NCBI RefSeq assembly: GCF_000024725.1
Contig: NC_013960.1
Span: 3,582,001 to 3,646,000, forward strand
Source: Nitrosococcus halophilus Nc 4
GTDB lineage: Bacteria > Pseudomonadota > Gammaproteobacteria > Nitrosococcales > Nitrosococcaceae
DNA length: 64,000 nucleotides
Direction of reading: 5' to 3'
This document shows positions 33,860 to 41,745 of this stretch, in pieces. The translations under genes were made by a program, and so were the position numbers. Position 1 is the first letter of the stretch. Every line of letters begins with the position of its first letter. The notes under the pieces are model-generated. The model was not told the DNA's origin. It made no database searches and saw only the letters and a program-made list of their open reading frames with translations.

Positions 33860-34129
33860 ATGCACGATGACAGCATTCCCACCCTCGCTCCTAGCCACCG
33901 CTTCCAATGGGAAGAGGCGCAAAACTGCTATGTCCTGCTCTATCCAGAAGGCATGGTGAAACTGAACCCCAGCGCCGCCGAAATACTCAAACATTGCGAT
34001 GGAACGCAAACCGTCAGGGCAATTATTGCCGCCTTGCAGCAACAATACCCGGATGTGGACCTAGAAGGTGATGTGCACGAATTTTTAGAGGTCGCTCATG
34101 GAAACGGTTGGCTCTACCCACAAGGCTAA
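33860..34129 (+). CDS. pqqD: PQQ peptide chaperone PqqD
   Basis: An 89-residue RiPP recognition element that binds PqqA and presents it to Pqq[32 protein letters not shown] is the conserved winged-helix core, followed by [21 protein letters not shown]. It overlaps pqqE by 32 bases, so the two are translationally linked. Some bacteria fuse them. Confidence 0.95.
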   Translation: MHDDSIPTLAPSHRFQWEEAQNCYVLLYPEGMVKLNPSAAEILKHCDGTQTVRAIIAALQQQYPDVDLEGDVHEFLEVAHGNGWLYPQG

Positions 34130-35249
34130 TGACCTCACCGGAAATGAAAGGACGCAACCCCTGTGGCTGTTAGCGGAACTCAGCTATGCTTGCCCCCTGC
34201 AATGTCCTTACTGTTCCAACCCCTTGGATTTTGCCGATCACAGGCATGAACTCACCACCGAGGACTGGCTGCGAGTGTTTCGCGAGGCCCGGGCCATGGG
34301 GGCCACTCAGCTGGGTTTTTCTGGTGGCGAACCCCTGCTACGTCGTGATTTAGAGGTATTGATCGCTGAAGCACGTAAACTGGGCTACTACACCAACCTG
34401 ATCACCTCCGCTGTGGGCATGGATGAAGACCGGGTTGCCGCCTTTAAGGCCGCTCAACTCGACCATATCCAGATCAGCTTCCAAGCGTCCTCCGAAGACC
34501 TCAATAATCAGCTTGCCGGCGCCAATGTCTTTCAGCATAAACTGGCCATGGCCCGGGCCGTGAAAAAGCACGGCTATCCTATGGTGCTCTGCTTTGTCAT
34601 CCACCGTTACAATATTGACCAGATGGAGCAAATTCTGGAGCTTGCCATTGAGCTTCAAGCGGACTATGTAGAATTGGCCACGACCCAATATTACGGCTGG
34701 GCCTGGCACAACCGGGACTCCCTGCTCCCGAATCGGAAACAATTGGCTCGGGCCGAAACCCTTGCCCATCAATACCAGGCCCGCATGAAAGGAAAGATGA
34801 AGATTTACTATGTGGTGCCGGATTATTACGAAAACCGGCCCAAGGCCTGCATGAACGGCTGGGGGAATATTTTCCTCACCATCGCCCCGGATGGGACCGC
34901 CCTTCCCTGCCATGCGGCCCGCCAACTCCCCGGGCTGACCTTGCCTAATGTGAAAGACCATAGCATTGAATGGATTTGGCGGGAGTCGCCGGACTTTAAT
35001 CTGTTTCGGGGCCAAGGGTGGATGAAGGAACCTTGCCGGAGCTGTCCTGAGCGTTTCAAGGATTTTGGGGGATGCCGTTGTCAAGCCTATTTGCTGACGG
35101 GCAATCCCCGCAATACCGATCCTGTCTGTAGCCTTTCGCCTCACCATCAGATTGTGACGGACGCCATTGCTACCGCCAACCGGCAAGCCAGCGAGACCCG
35201 CCCCTGGGTATTCCGTAATCCACAGAATTCCAAAAAATTCTGTACCTAA
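34098..35249 (+). CDS. pqqE: PqqA peptide cyclase, radical SAM enzyme PqqE
   Basis: A 383-residue radical SAM/SPASM protein that forms the Glu-Tyr C-C bond in PqqA. The SAM [4Fe-4S] motif is CPLQCPYC near residues 33-40. The GGEP stretch is [12 protein letters not shown]. Auxiliary-cluster cysteines are in [27 protein letters not shown] and TDPVC. The start lies inside pqqD. The stop overlaps the ABC ATPase start by one base (TAATG). Confidence 0.97.
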   Translation: METVGSTHKANDLTGNERTQPLWLLAELSYACPLQCPYCSNPLDFADHRHELTTEDWLRVFREARAMGATQLGFSGGEPLLRRDLEVLIAEARKLGYYTNLITSAVGMDEDRVAAFKAAQLDHIQISFQASSEDLNNQLAGANVFQHKLAMARAVKKHGYPMVLCFVIHRYNIDQMEQILELAIELQADYVELATTQYYGWAWHNRDSLLPNRKQLARAETLAHQYQARMKGKMKIYYVVPDYYENRPKACMNGWGNIFLTIAPDGTALPCHAARQLPGLTLPNVKDHSIEWIWRESPDFNLFRGQGWMKEPCRSCPERFKDFGGCRCQAYLLTGNPRNTDPVCSLSPHHQIVTDAIATANRQASETRPWVFRNPQNSKKFCT

Positions 35250-36190
35250 TGGCCATCCCTGAGAGCAACAAGGGGATTGCCATTGCCATCCAAGCCCAGG
35301 GACTGAGCAAACACTATGGCGCCTTGCAAGCCGTCCAGGATCTTCACCTTAACATCCCCCAAGGCCAATTCTACGGCCTGCTAGGCCCCAATGGCTCCGG
35401 TAAGACCACCACCATCCATATGCTGACCACCCTGGCCCGGCCGACCACCGGCCAGGCCAGGGTGGCCGGTTTTGAGGTGACGACCCAATCCGTGGCGGTA
35501 CGCCAAGCCATTGGTCTCGTCTTCCAAGAATCGGCCTTAGATCCCACCATGACGGTGGCAGAAAATCTTCGCTTTGCCGCCGCCCTCTACAACCTTCCCC
35601 CGCCCTTAGCCAACCAGCGCATTGATGAATTGCTGATGCTATTCAACCTCCAAAATAAGCGCCAGCAACGGCTCACCACCCTCTCCGGCGGTATGCGGCG
35701 GGCCCTTGATATCGCCCGGGGGGTACTGCACCGTCCTCAAATTCTTTTCTTGGATGAACCCACGCTGGGCCTGGATATTCCTAACCGTCGCGCCATTTGG
35801 CGTTTCATCGAGCAACTGCGTCGGGAGGGCATGACAGTATTCCTCACCACCCATTACCTGGAAGAAGCCGAGGCCTGCGACCGAGTTGACTTTCTCAAAC
35901 AGGGCCGCCTGATCTCTGGCGGCATCCCAAAACAGCTTACAGCCAAGCTGGGAGATTATATCCTCGAGTTAGAAGCTGAAGAGATGGATACAGTGGAAAA
36001 CCGCCTTAAGGGTAGACTGGGTTCGGCGTTATGGGAGCCTGGATCCTTAAGTTTTCGAGTGACCGATCCCCAATTCTCCTTTGCCAGTCTTCAAGAGGAG
36101 CTGGGCAATACCGTGAGCGCCATGCGCTGGCGACGCCCTAACTTGAATGATGTTTTCCTTTGGACCTTAAATGATGGAGTGGGAGACTGA
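35249..36190 (+). CDS. ABC transporter ATP-binding protein linked to pqq genes
   Basis: A 313-residue ATPase of the ABC-2/DrrA class. Walker A is GPNGSGKTTTIH, the signature is TLSGGMRRALDIARG, Walker B is ILFLDEPTLGLD and the switch histidine is in LTTHYLEEAE. A DrrA-like C-terminal domain follows. It is translationally coupled to pqqE (TAATG) and followed by its permease after 2 bases. The arrangement suggests export of PQQ or of a PQQ-related molecule, which is inference. Confidence 0.93.
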   Translation: MAIPESNKGIAIAIQAQGLSKHYGALQAVQDLHLNIPQGQFYGLLGPNGSGKTTTIHMLTTLARPTTGQARVAGFEVTTQSVAVRQAIGLVFQESALDPTMTVAENLRFAAALYNLPPPLANQRIDELLMLFNLQNKRQQRLTTLSGGMRRALDIARGVLHRPQILFLDEPTLGLDIPNRRAIWRFIEQLRREGMTVFLTTHYLEEAEACDRVDFLKQGRLISGGIPKQLTAKLGDYILELEAEEMDTVENRLKGRLGSALWEPGSLSFRVTDPQFSFASLQEELGNTVSAMRWRRPNLNDVFLWTLNDGVGD

Positions 36191-36192
36191 CC

Positions 36193-36996
36193 ATGGGTTG
36201 GCGTCCCCTGAAGGCGCTTATCGGTCGCGAGATGGCCAAATTGTTTCGTCAACGGGGCCGTTTGCTATCGGCCATGGTCCGTCCCTTGATTTGGTTACTG
36301 GTCATTGGCTCCGGGATAGGAAGCATGCTAGGCGAGCAAGGGGATAGCGGCTATAGGGAATTCTTGGCCCCTGGCATCATTGCCATGACCCTGCTCTTTG
36401 GCTCCTTGATGGCTTCCCTGACCCTGGTCTACGACAAGGAGCTCGGGATCATGCGGATGCTGATGATCGCCCCTTTTCCCCACTACCAAATCATTATCGG
36501 CAAGTTAATCGCCGGGACCTTAGCTAGCCTGGTGCAGGGGGCATTGCTCATTACCCTTTTGCTATTGGTGGGATATCTCAATCTCAGTGCCGCGCTCTTG
36601 GCTCTCTTTGCTGCCATGGCCTTAACGGCGCTTGCCTGCGCCGCCCTGGGGGTACTCATTGCCGTCTTTGCCAAGGCCTTGGATAATTTCGCGGTCATCA
36701 TGAACTTTGTCATTTTTCCGGTCTTTTTCCTTAGTGGCGCCCTCTATCCAGTGGCTCCCCTCCCCCCTGTGCTACGGGCTGTCGCCACCGTCAATCCCTT
36801 TAGCTATGGAGTCGATTTACTAAAACACGCCCTTCAAAGGAATGCCCCCCACCCCTTTGGACCCGACTTTACCCTGGTGGCCGATCTTGCTGTGCTCGTG
36901 ACATTTACACTAGTAGCAGTAGCCATTGCCTGCCTACGGTTCTCCCTTGAAGCGGTGCACGCGCCCCTCATCCACCGTCTCACTAAGCGTTCTTAG
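36193..36996 (+). CDS. ABC-2 type transporter permease
   Basis: A 267-residue membrane protein with six hydrophobic segments of the ABC2_membrane family. GIIAMTLLFGSLMASLTLVYDKELGIMRMLMIAPFPH contains the conserved cytoplasmic loop, and FPVFFLSGALYPVAPLP the late signature. It is the partner of the preceding ATPase and the last gene of the pqq transcription unit. Confidence 0.93.
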   Translation: MGWRPLKALIGREMAKLFRQRGRLLSAMVRPLIWLLVIGSGIGSMLGEQGDSGYREFLAPGIIAMTLLFGSLMASLTLVYDKELGIMRMLMIAPFPHYQIIIGKLIAGTLASLVQGALLITLLLLVGYLNLSAALLALFAAMALTALACAALGVLIAVFAKALDNFAVIMNFVIFPVFFLSGALYPVAPLPPVLRAVATVNPFSYGVDLLKHALQRNAPHPFGPDFTLVADLAVLVTFTLVAVAIACLRFSLEAVHAPLIHRLTKRS

Positions 36997-37091
36997 GGCA
37001 GCCTAAGCCCCACTAATTGCCCCAGATCAACCCACCGATTAAGTTGCACGCCCTTGACTGGAGAGCCTTTGAGTCTCGCTGGGCGCAACGG

Positions 37092-37277
37092 CTAAGAGGA
37101 GGACCGTGGCCCCAACAAGAACCAAAGGATAAAACCCAGTAATGGCAGCACCAGCACCAATACAATCCATACGGCTTTTCCCCCCGTAGAACTACGACTT
37201 TGAAAAATATTCAAAATCGCCCAAACGTCCGCAACCAATAACAGTAAGCCAAAAAGGCCGCCTACTTCGATACCCAT
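37092..37277 (-). CDS. PLDc_N-domain small membrane protein
   Basis: A 61-residue protein with two membrane helices (about 6-22 and 34-54) joined by FQSRSSTGGKAVWI. It ends GFILWFLLGPRSS, the classic 'phospholipase D N-terminal' membrane hairpin (consensus W.LLV..LP..G.ilYL..GPR). Such peptides occur alone in many proteobacteria and their role is unknown. ATG 37277 fits. Confidence 0.85.
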   Translation of the reverse strand: MGIEVGGLFGLLLLVADVWAILNIFQSRSSTGGKAVWIVLVLVLPLLGFILWFLLGPRSSS

Positions 37278-37604
37278 GGCTTAATCCTTTGGTAAAAGTT
37301 TAAACTGAAATGTTACCCTCAAATTCTGGGAGAATATATGGCTAACGGCAATACCGAGTTATTTGCAAAACATCATGAAATTTCGGCAAAGTCATTGTGC
37401 TTGGAACGAGTATCCTTCTCCATATTGGCGGCTTACTCCCTTCCAGCGTCACTTTAAGCTGATAAATTTTTCGGAGTTGTTTAACTGCCATTATCTCTGC
37501 CCCTTTTAGTTACCCTCTTCGTTGCGTACCTTAAATCTCTTTCCCTCTTTCCCGCGACTGCTAAACTTTCTGAATAATCGCAACAGCTCAAAGGAAAGCA
37601 GCAA
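37278..37604. other. Intergenic region upstream of the Kelch gene
   Basis: 327 bases between divergent genes, AT-rich in the middle. A weak Shine-Dalgarno AAAGGAAAG lies just before ATG 37605. No further gene, repeat or clear promoter is seen. Confidence 0.4.
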
Positions 37605-38528
37605 ATGAGACTTAAAAAAAGCCACTTGGGCGGGCTACTGTTGAGCCTCTCATTCCTAGCATACTCTGCACCGGAGCAATGGCAACAACTCTCCCCCATG
37701 CCCACCCATCGCTCGGAAATGTCGGCAGCCTATCTCGACAGCAAAATCTACGTGCCCGGAGGGTTAGGGGGACAGCGCCAGTTTGAAGCCTATAATGTCA
37801 CTACCAATACCTGGGAGCAACTAGCGCCGCTGCCCGCACCTCGCCACCACCTCATGGTGACCGCTCATCAAGGGAAAATCTATATTTTTGGGGGCGGCGA
37901 TCGGGATTGGTCCCCCACAGCGACCGCCTGGGTTTACGATTCCCACACCTCTCAATGGCAAACCTTAACCCCCATGCCTGAACCCCGCTATGCTGGGGAT
38001 GCGGTCTCAATGGGAGATTTTATCTATGTCGTCGGCGGCAAAGGTCCCAGCAACAAGCTGCTCCGCTATGATCCGAAGCAAGACTCCTGGACCTTCCTCA
38101 AGGGGATGCAGGAGCGCCGGGAACACACCCGTAGTGTTGTATTTGAAGGCAAAATCGTCGTTATTGCCGGACGTTACCAGGTAGCCGGTGAACTACGCTC
38201 GGTGGAAATCTATGATCCCGTAACCAATACTTGGCATGAGGGTCCTCCCTTGAATACAGCACGGGGCGGCCATGGAGCCGCAGTTCATCAGGGAAAAATC
38301 ATGGTCTTTGGCGGCGAGGTTATCATGACCGGACGGGACACCCTGGCCAATTCAGAGAGTTTGGAAAATCTATCGGGAAAATGGCAACAAGGCCCTAGCT
38401 TGCCTGTAGCCTTGCACGGGATGCCGGCCATCAGCACCGGTCCCCATTTGTATATTCTGGGTGGCTCGGAACGGGCGGCGGCCAGCATCAACCGGGGTCG
38501 TGTCTATCGCCTGATAAAAGCCCGTTAG
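37605..38528 (+). CDS. Exported Kelch-repeat beta-propeller protein
   Basis: A 307-residue protein with a signal peptide (residues about 8-22) followed by five to six Kelch repeats. These are recognised by recurring YNVTTNTWEQLAPLP, YDSHTSQWQTLTPMP, YDPKQDSWTFLKGM, YDPVTNTWHEGPPL and the G-G doublets (IYVPGGLGG, IYIFGGGD, IYVVGGKG, IMVFGGEV, LYILGGSE). A periplasmic six-bladed propeller is expected. Ligand and role are not known; a PQQ site is not evident despite the neighbouring pqq operon. Confidence 0.88.
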   Translation: MRLKKSHLGGLLLSLSFLAYSAPEQWQQLSPMPTHRSEMSAAYLDSKIYVPGGLGGQRQFEAYNVTTNTWEQLAPLPAPRHHLMVTAHQGKIYIFGGGDRDWSPTATAWVYDSHTSQWQTLTPMPEPRYAGDAVSMGDFIYVVGGKGPSNKLLRYDPKQDSWTFLKGMQERREHTRSVVFEGKIVVIAGRYQVAGELRSVEIYDPVTNTWHEGPPLNTARGGHGAAVHQGKIMVFGGEVIMTGRDTLANSESLENLSGKWQQGPSLPVALHGMPAISTGPHLYILGGSERAAASINRGRVYRLIKAR

Positions 38529-38565
38529 CCTCAACTTTGGCCACAAATTGTCTCTAGGGACCGCG

Positions 38566-39609
38566 CTATTCGTTTTTCTCTTGCTCCAGCGCCTTAAGCC
38601 GCTGTTCCAGCTCATGGACCTTCTTTCGTAAACTCGAAAGCCGGTTCATCTCCGCCAATGCTCGGCGGTTTTCAATCATCGGTTGGGCGGGACTGCCAGT
38701 CACGATGGCCTTAGGCGGCACGTCTTTGGCCACCCCCGACTGGGCGGTCACAATAGCCCCATCACCCACTTGAATATGACCCACAAGGCCCACCTGGCCC
38801 GCCAAGGTCACCCAGTTACCGATTTTGGTGCTCCCGGAAATACCCACCTGACTGACGATAATGCTATGCTCGCCGATCTCTACGTTATGGCCAATTTGAA
38901 CCAGATTATCAATTTTGGTGCCCCGGCCGATTCTGGTGGCACCTAGCGCCCCCCGGTCAATGGCCGTATTGCATTGCACCTCTACATCATCGGCAATTTC
39001 TACCCGCCCCACTTGCGGCACCTTGAAATAGCCTTGCTGGGGATCAGGCGCGAACCCAAAGCCATCGCCACCGATAATCACCCCGGAGTGAAGAATCACC
39101 CGATGACCAATACTCACCCGCTCCAGCAAGGTCACCCGGGGGTAGAGCAAGCAATGTTCCCCCAGCGTAGCCTTAGCCCCCACATAGCAAAAAGGAAACA
39201 AGACGGTATGAGCTTTGATAGTGGCGCCGTTTTCGATCACACAGTAGGCGCCAATACTACATCCCTCTGCTATTTGCACCCCCTCCCCCACAATAGCCGT
39301 GGGATGCACACCGGGTGCCGGGCGATAGGGCCGATTGAACCATTTATCCACGACCCTAGCGAAATCACGGTAGGGATTATCTGAAATGAGCAGGGGATGC
39401 CCCGGAAACTGTTCCCGATCATCAGCACCCACTACAAAAGCGGCTGCTTTTGATAACCGGGCTCGAGAGATATATTTGCGGTTAGTATAAAAGCTCAAAT
39501 CATCTGCTTGCGCCTGATCTAGGGGTGCGACCCCCCGGATGAGGGTTTCCCCATCGCCCTCAATGACACAACCCAAAAAACGGGCGATCTCCCAGAGACG
39601 AATTTCCAT
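38566..39609 (-). CDS. lpxD: UDP-3-O-acylglucosamine N-acyltransferase
   Basis: A 347-residue left-handed beta-helix acyltransferase, third step of lipid A synthesis. The N-terminal uridine-binding domain (about 1-100) is followed by hexapeptide repeats (for example VQIAEGCSIGAYCVI). The catalytic histidine lies in LVQIGHNVEIGEHSIIVSQ near residue 243. The C-terminal coiled helix RRALAEMNRLSSLRKKVHEL is normal. It is monocistronic here, away from the usual bamA-skp-lpxD-fabZ cluster, so it may be an additional copy. Confidence 0.95.
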   Translation of the reverse strand: MEIRLWEIARFLGCVIEGDGETLIRGVAPLDQAQADDLSFYTNRKYISRARLSKAAAFVVGADDREQFPGHPLLISDNPYRDFARVVDKWFNRPYRPAPGVHPTAIVGEGVQIAEGCSIGAYCVIENGATIKAHTVLFPFCYVGAKATLGEHCLLYPRVTLLERVSIGHRVILHSGVIIGGDGFGFAPDPQQGYFKVPQVGRVEIADDVEVQCNTAIDRGALGATRIGRGTKIDNLVQIGHNVEIGEHSIIVSQVGISGSTKIGNWVTLAGQVGLVGHIQVGDGAIVTAQSGVAKDVPPKAIVTGSPAQPMIENRRALAEMNRLSSLRKKVHELEQRLKALEQEKNE

Positions 39610-39666
39610 GCCCCCCCACTCGACTTAGTTTTTTTCTACGCTATAAGAATGAAGCAAGCGTTACCA

Positions 39667-40086
39667 TCAAAAGGGCTTCACCACTACTAGGATCACTGCT
39701 CCAATTAAGATTAAAACCGGGAATTCATTGAACCAGCGATAATAAACATGGCTGTGGCGATTGCGCTCCTCCCGAAAGGCAACCAATAACCGGCCACAAT
39801 AGAGATGATAGACAATCAAAACCAGAACTAGGGAAAGTTTGACATGGAGCCACCCTGCGCTCAACCAAGAGGGCATTAAATAAAGCAACCACACCCCGAA
39901 CCCCACGGCTAAAATAGCGCTTGGATGCATAATGCCACGATAAAGCTTGCGCTCCATGATTTTAAAACGCTCCCGCCCCGGCTTATCCTTGCATTGAGCA
40001 TGGTAGACAAATAACCGTGGCAAATAAAACAAGCCGGCAAACCATGTCACCACAAAAATAATATGAAAGGCCTTGACCCAAAGCAT
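39667..40086 (-). CDS. hemJ: Protoporphyrinogen oxidase HemJ
   Basis: A 139-residue membrane protein with four helices, catalysing the penultimate heme step in bacteria lacking HemG/HemY. VKAFHIIFVVTWFAGLFYLPRLFVYHA carries the conserved heme-ligand histidine near residue 8. GIMHPSAILAVGFGVWLL and WLHVKLSLVLVLIVYH carry further conserved histidine/lysine residues. The length is normal. It starts at ATG 40086. Confidence 0.92.
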   Translation of the reverse strand: MLWVKAFHIIFVVTWFAGLFYLPRLFVYHAQCKDKPGRERFKIMERKLYRGIMHPSAILAVGFGVWLLYLMPSWLSAGWLHVKLSLVLVLIVYHLYCGRLLVAFREERNRHSHVYYRWFNEFPVLILIGAVILVVVKPF

Positions 40087-40417
40087 GCTATTTATCGCTC
40101 CAAGTTAAGATTAATTATTATTTATCCAGCCCCAACGCTCTGGTAGATGGTCAAACTTTAGCATAGCTGCTGCTGCCAGTCTCAAGGAAGCCCCGCGCAA
40201 AAATACCCCCACCACCGAATACCATCATCAAATCTATCGCCAATTATGCCGAAATCGAGCTCGTCTGGGAGGAATTATAAGAAATAGTAAATATTTTTAC
40301 TGTCTCTTAGGGCATTGATAGCTTGGCATGGAGAAAATAACGAAATATCATGGGGATAAGAATCAGGTTTGCCCTTTATCAATACAGGCCCTACAGAAAC
40401 TTATAGAGGTGATATCA
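40087..40417. other. Upstream region of the hicAB-secB-like operon
   Basis: 331 bases without a gene. It contains the inverted repeat AGTAAATATTTTTACT at 40287-40302, a possible operator, and the AGAGGTGAT Shine-Dalgarno sequence of the leader ORF at about 40405-40413. Confidence 0.4.
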
Positions 40418-40468
40418 ATGAAAGTTTTCTTGAAAATGGTCGACAATGACCCTATATATAGTGTCTAA
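40418..40468 (+). CDS. Candidate 16-codon leader ORF overlapping the hicA start
   Basis: ATG 40418 follows a good Shine-Dalgarno sequence (GAGG at 40406-40409) and encodes MKVFLKMVDNDPIYSV. Its TAA (40466-40468) overlaps hicA's ATG as TAATG. hicA has no Shine-Dalgarno site of its own, so termination-reinitiation coupling is plausible. It may be a chance ORF: the sigma-70-like promoter at 40430-40458 lies inside it. Confidence 0.4.
   Translation: MKVFLKMVDNDPIYSV
40430..40458 (+). promoter_or_regulatory. Sigma-70-like promoter close to hicA, with internal inverted repeat
   Basis: TTGAAA (40430-40435) and TATATA (40453-40458) are spaced by 17 bases, and the spacer contains GGTC-GACAAT-GACC, a small inverted repeat that HicB could bind. 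Transcription would start about 40465, practically at the hicA ATG (40468), giving a leaderless message. Confidence 0.5.
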
Positions 40469-40764
40469 TGGAAGGGGAGACAATACTCCAGGAGATAATT
40501 GATCGCCTGGAGTCATCTCCTTCGTCTATACGCTGCCGAGAGATGGCTCAATGTCTGGAAAGGCTCGGCTTTGAGGTGCGCGATGGTAAAAAACAGGGGC
40601 ATAAGATTTTCGTCCATCATGGCATCGCCATCTTTTCTTCCGGCGCCTACACTTGCGGACACGGCAGCAATCCAGAAATTAAACCCGTCTACATCAAGAA
40701 GGTTATCAAACTGCTGAAACAATACAAAGCTGAATTGATTCAGTACTTAGGAGAAATCAGATGA
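40468..40764 (+). CDS. hicA: HicA-family mRNA interferase toxin
   Basis: A 98-residue toxin, longer than the minimal 60-residue HicA. The double-stranded-RNA-binding-like fold shows REMAQCLERLGFEVRDGKKQGHKIFVHHG with the conserved Gly44-His45 of the active site, then KPVYIKKVIKLLKQY as the usual final helix. The N-terminal extension MEGETILQEIIDRLES is helical. It overlaps hicB by 4 bases (ATGA). The gene is intact, unlike the three toxins at 2247-6275. The target would be translated mRNA. Confidence 0.85.
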   Translation: MEGETILQEIIDRLESSPSSIRCREMAQCLERLGFEVRDGKKQGHKIFVHHGIAIFSSGAYTCGHGSNPEIKPVYIKKVIKLLKQYKAELIQYLGEIR

Positions 40765-41249
40765 GCATCGATCCACATGCCTACAACATTAGCATCCGTC
40801 GCGATAACTTCGACGGAGAGGTGTTGTTTGAAGCACGGGTAAAAGAACTACCGGATCTAGTAGAGTACGGCGAGAGCTACCAAGAAGCCTATGACTTGGT
40901 AGTGGACAGCATTGAGACGGCAGCCGCAGCCTTTGCGGAAAAGGGACGTACCTTTCCCGCTGCCACTGTTCCAACGGATGATTTCAGTGGCCGGGTAACC
41001 CTGCGTTTACCTCGCAGCCTTCATCGTGTGCTGGCCGAGACGGCGGAATCTGAGGGAGTGAGTCTTAACCAACATCTGGTCAACGTGCTGAGTTATTTCT
41101 CCGGCTTTGCCGCTGGAAATCAAGGGGAAGACTTGTCTTCCTGGCGCACCGTATCATCAGTGCAAAAAACAAAGAAAACGACACGTCCATCCCATCTACG
41201 TCTTGTCCGCAGCGACGAATTGGAAAGTCTCAAAGCAAGTTGGGGCTAA
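40761..41249 (+). CDS. hicB: HicB-family antitoxin with C-terminal extension
   Basis: A 162-residue antitoxin. Residues 1-70 are the HicB partial RNase H-like domain (YNISIRRDNFDGEVLFEARV, then ELPDLVEYGESYQEAYDLV). Residues about 72-112 are a ribbon-helix-helix DNA-binding domain (SGRVTLRLPRSLHRVLAETA, then SEGVSLNQHLVNVLSYF). A tail of about 50 residues follows, with hydrophobic spots (FSGFA, LSSWRTV) in a polar, basic setting. In chaperone-controlled systems such a tail is the chaperone-addiction segment. The SecB-like gene begins 3 bases after the stop. Confidence 0.85.
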   Translation: MSIDPHAYNISIRRDNFDGEVLFEARVKELPDLVEYGESYQEAYDLVVDSIETAAAAFAEKGRTFPAATVPTDDFSGRVTLRLPRSLHRVLAETAESEGVSLNQHLVNVLSYFSGFAAGNQGEDLSSWRTVSSVQKTKKTTRPSHLRLVRSDELESLKASWG

Positions 41250-41252
41250 AGG

Positions 41253-41738
41253 ATGAATAAAGCCTTACAGAAGGCTATCGATTGTCTTAAGATACGCGAT
41301 GTCTATTTGCACTCTTCCCGCGCCTCCCTGGAGGATGCGTTTGAGCCAAAATACGACTCTGATCTGGACAAACTGGAGGTACAGTTCAAGCACGTTGTTA
41401 CCCGCTCAAGCGTATTAGAGCTGGACGAAGGCAACCGTACCATTAACCTGTTTAGAGTATTCGTAGAGTTGGGGACCCGCTGGATTATATCCGGTGAAAG
41501 GAAAAACGGCGATAAGGCTCTTGAGGTCAAGGCCTACATTGAAGGCACCATGGTCGCTGAATACTTGATGCTGGATGATCCTGGTCCCGAGGCGCTAAAT
41601 CAGTTCGCTATGAAGAATGCGAGCTTCCATATCTGGCCCTATTGGCGCGAGTATCTAACCAGCCAGAGTGTAAGGATGAACCTGCCGAAGCTGGTGATGC
41701 CTACCGTACAGTTTGCCAGCAACCAAGACTCTGACTGA
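41253..41738 (+). CDS. SecB-like chaperone of a HicAB toxin-antitoxin-chaperone (TAC) operon
   Basis: A 161-residue acidic protein. It shows the SecB layout: an opening strand LKIRDVYLHSSRASLEDAF, four-stranded sheet segments (LEVQFKHVVTR, NLFRVFVELGTRWII, ALEVKAYIEGTMVAEYL) and the SecB-type C-terminal helix and strand. The helix reads SFHIWPYWREYLTSQSVRMN, followed by LPKLVMPTVQF, parallel to 'LFPYARE..S.L..RG.FP.L.L.P.NF' of SecB. It is not the housekeeping SecB. Placed 3 bases after hicB, it is best read as the chaperone that stabilises HicB. It converges on radA with a 7-base gap. Confidence 0.75.
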   Translation: MNKALQKAIDCLKIRDVYLHSSRASLEDAFEPKYDSDLDKLEVQFKHVVTRSSVLELDEGNRTINLFRVFVELGTRWIISGERKNGDKALEVKAYIEGTMVAEYLMLDDPGPEALNQFAMKNASFHIWPYWREYLTSQSVRMNLPKLVMPTVQFASNQDSD

Positions 41739-41745
41739 GGAAAAC

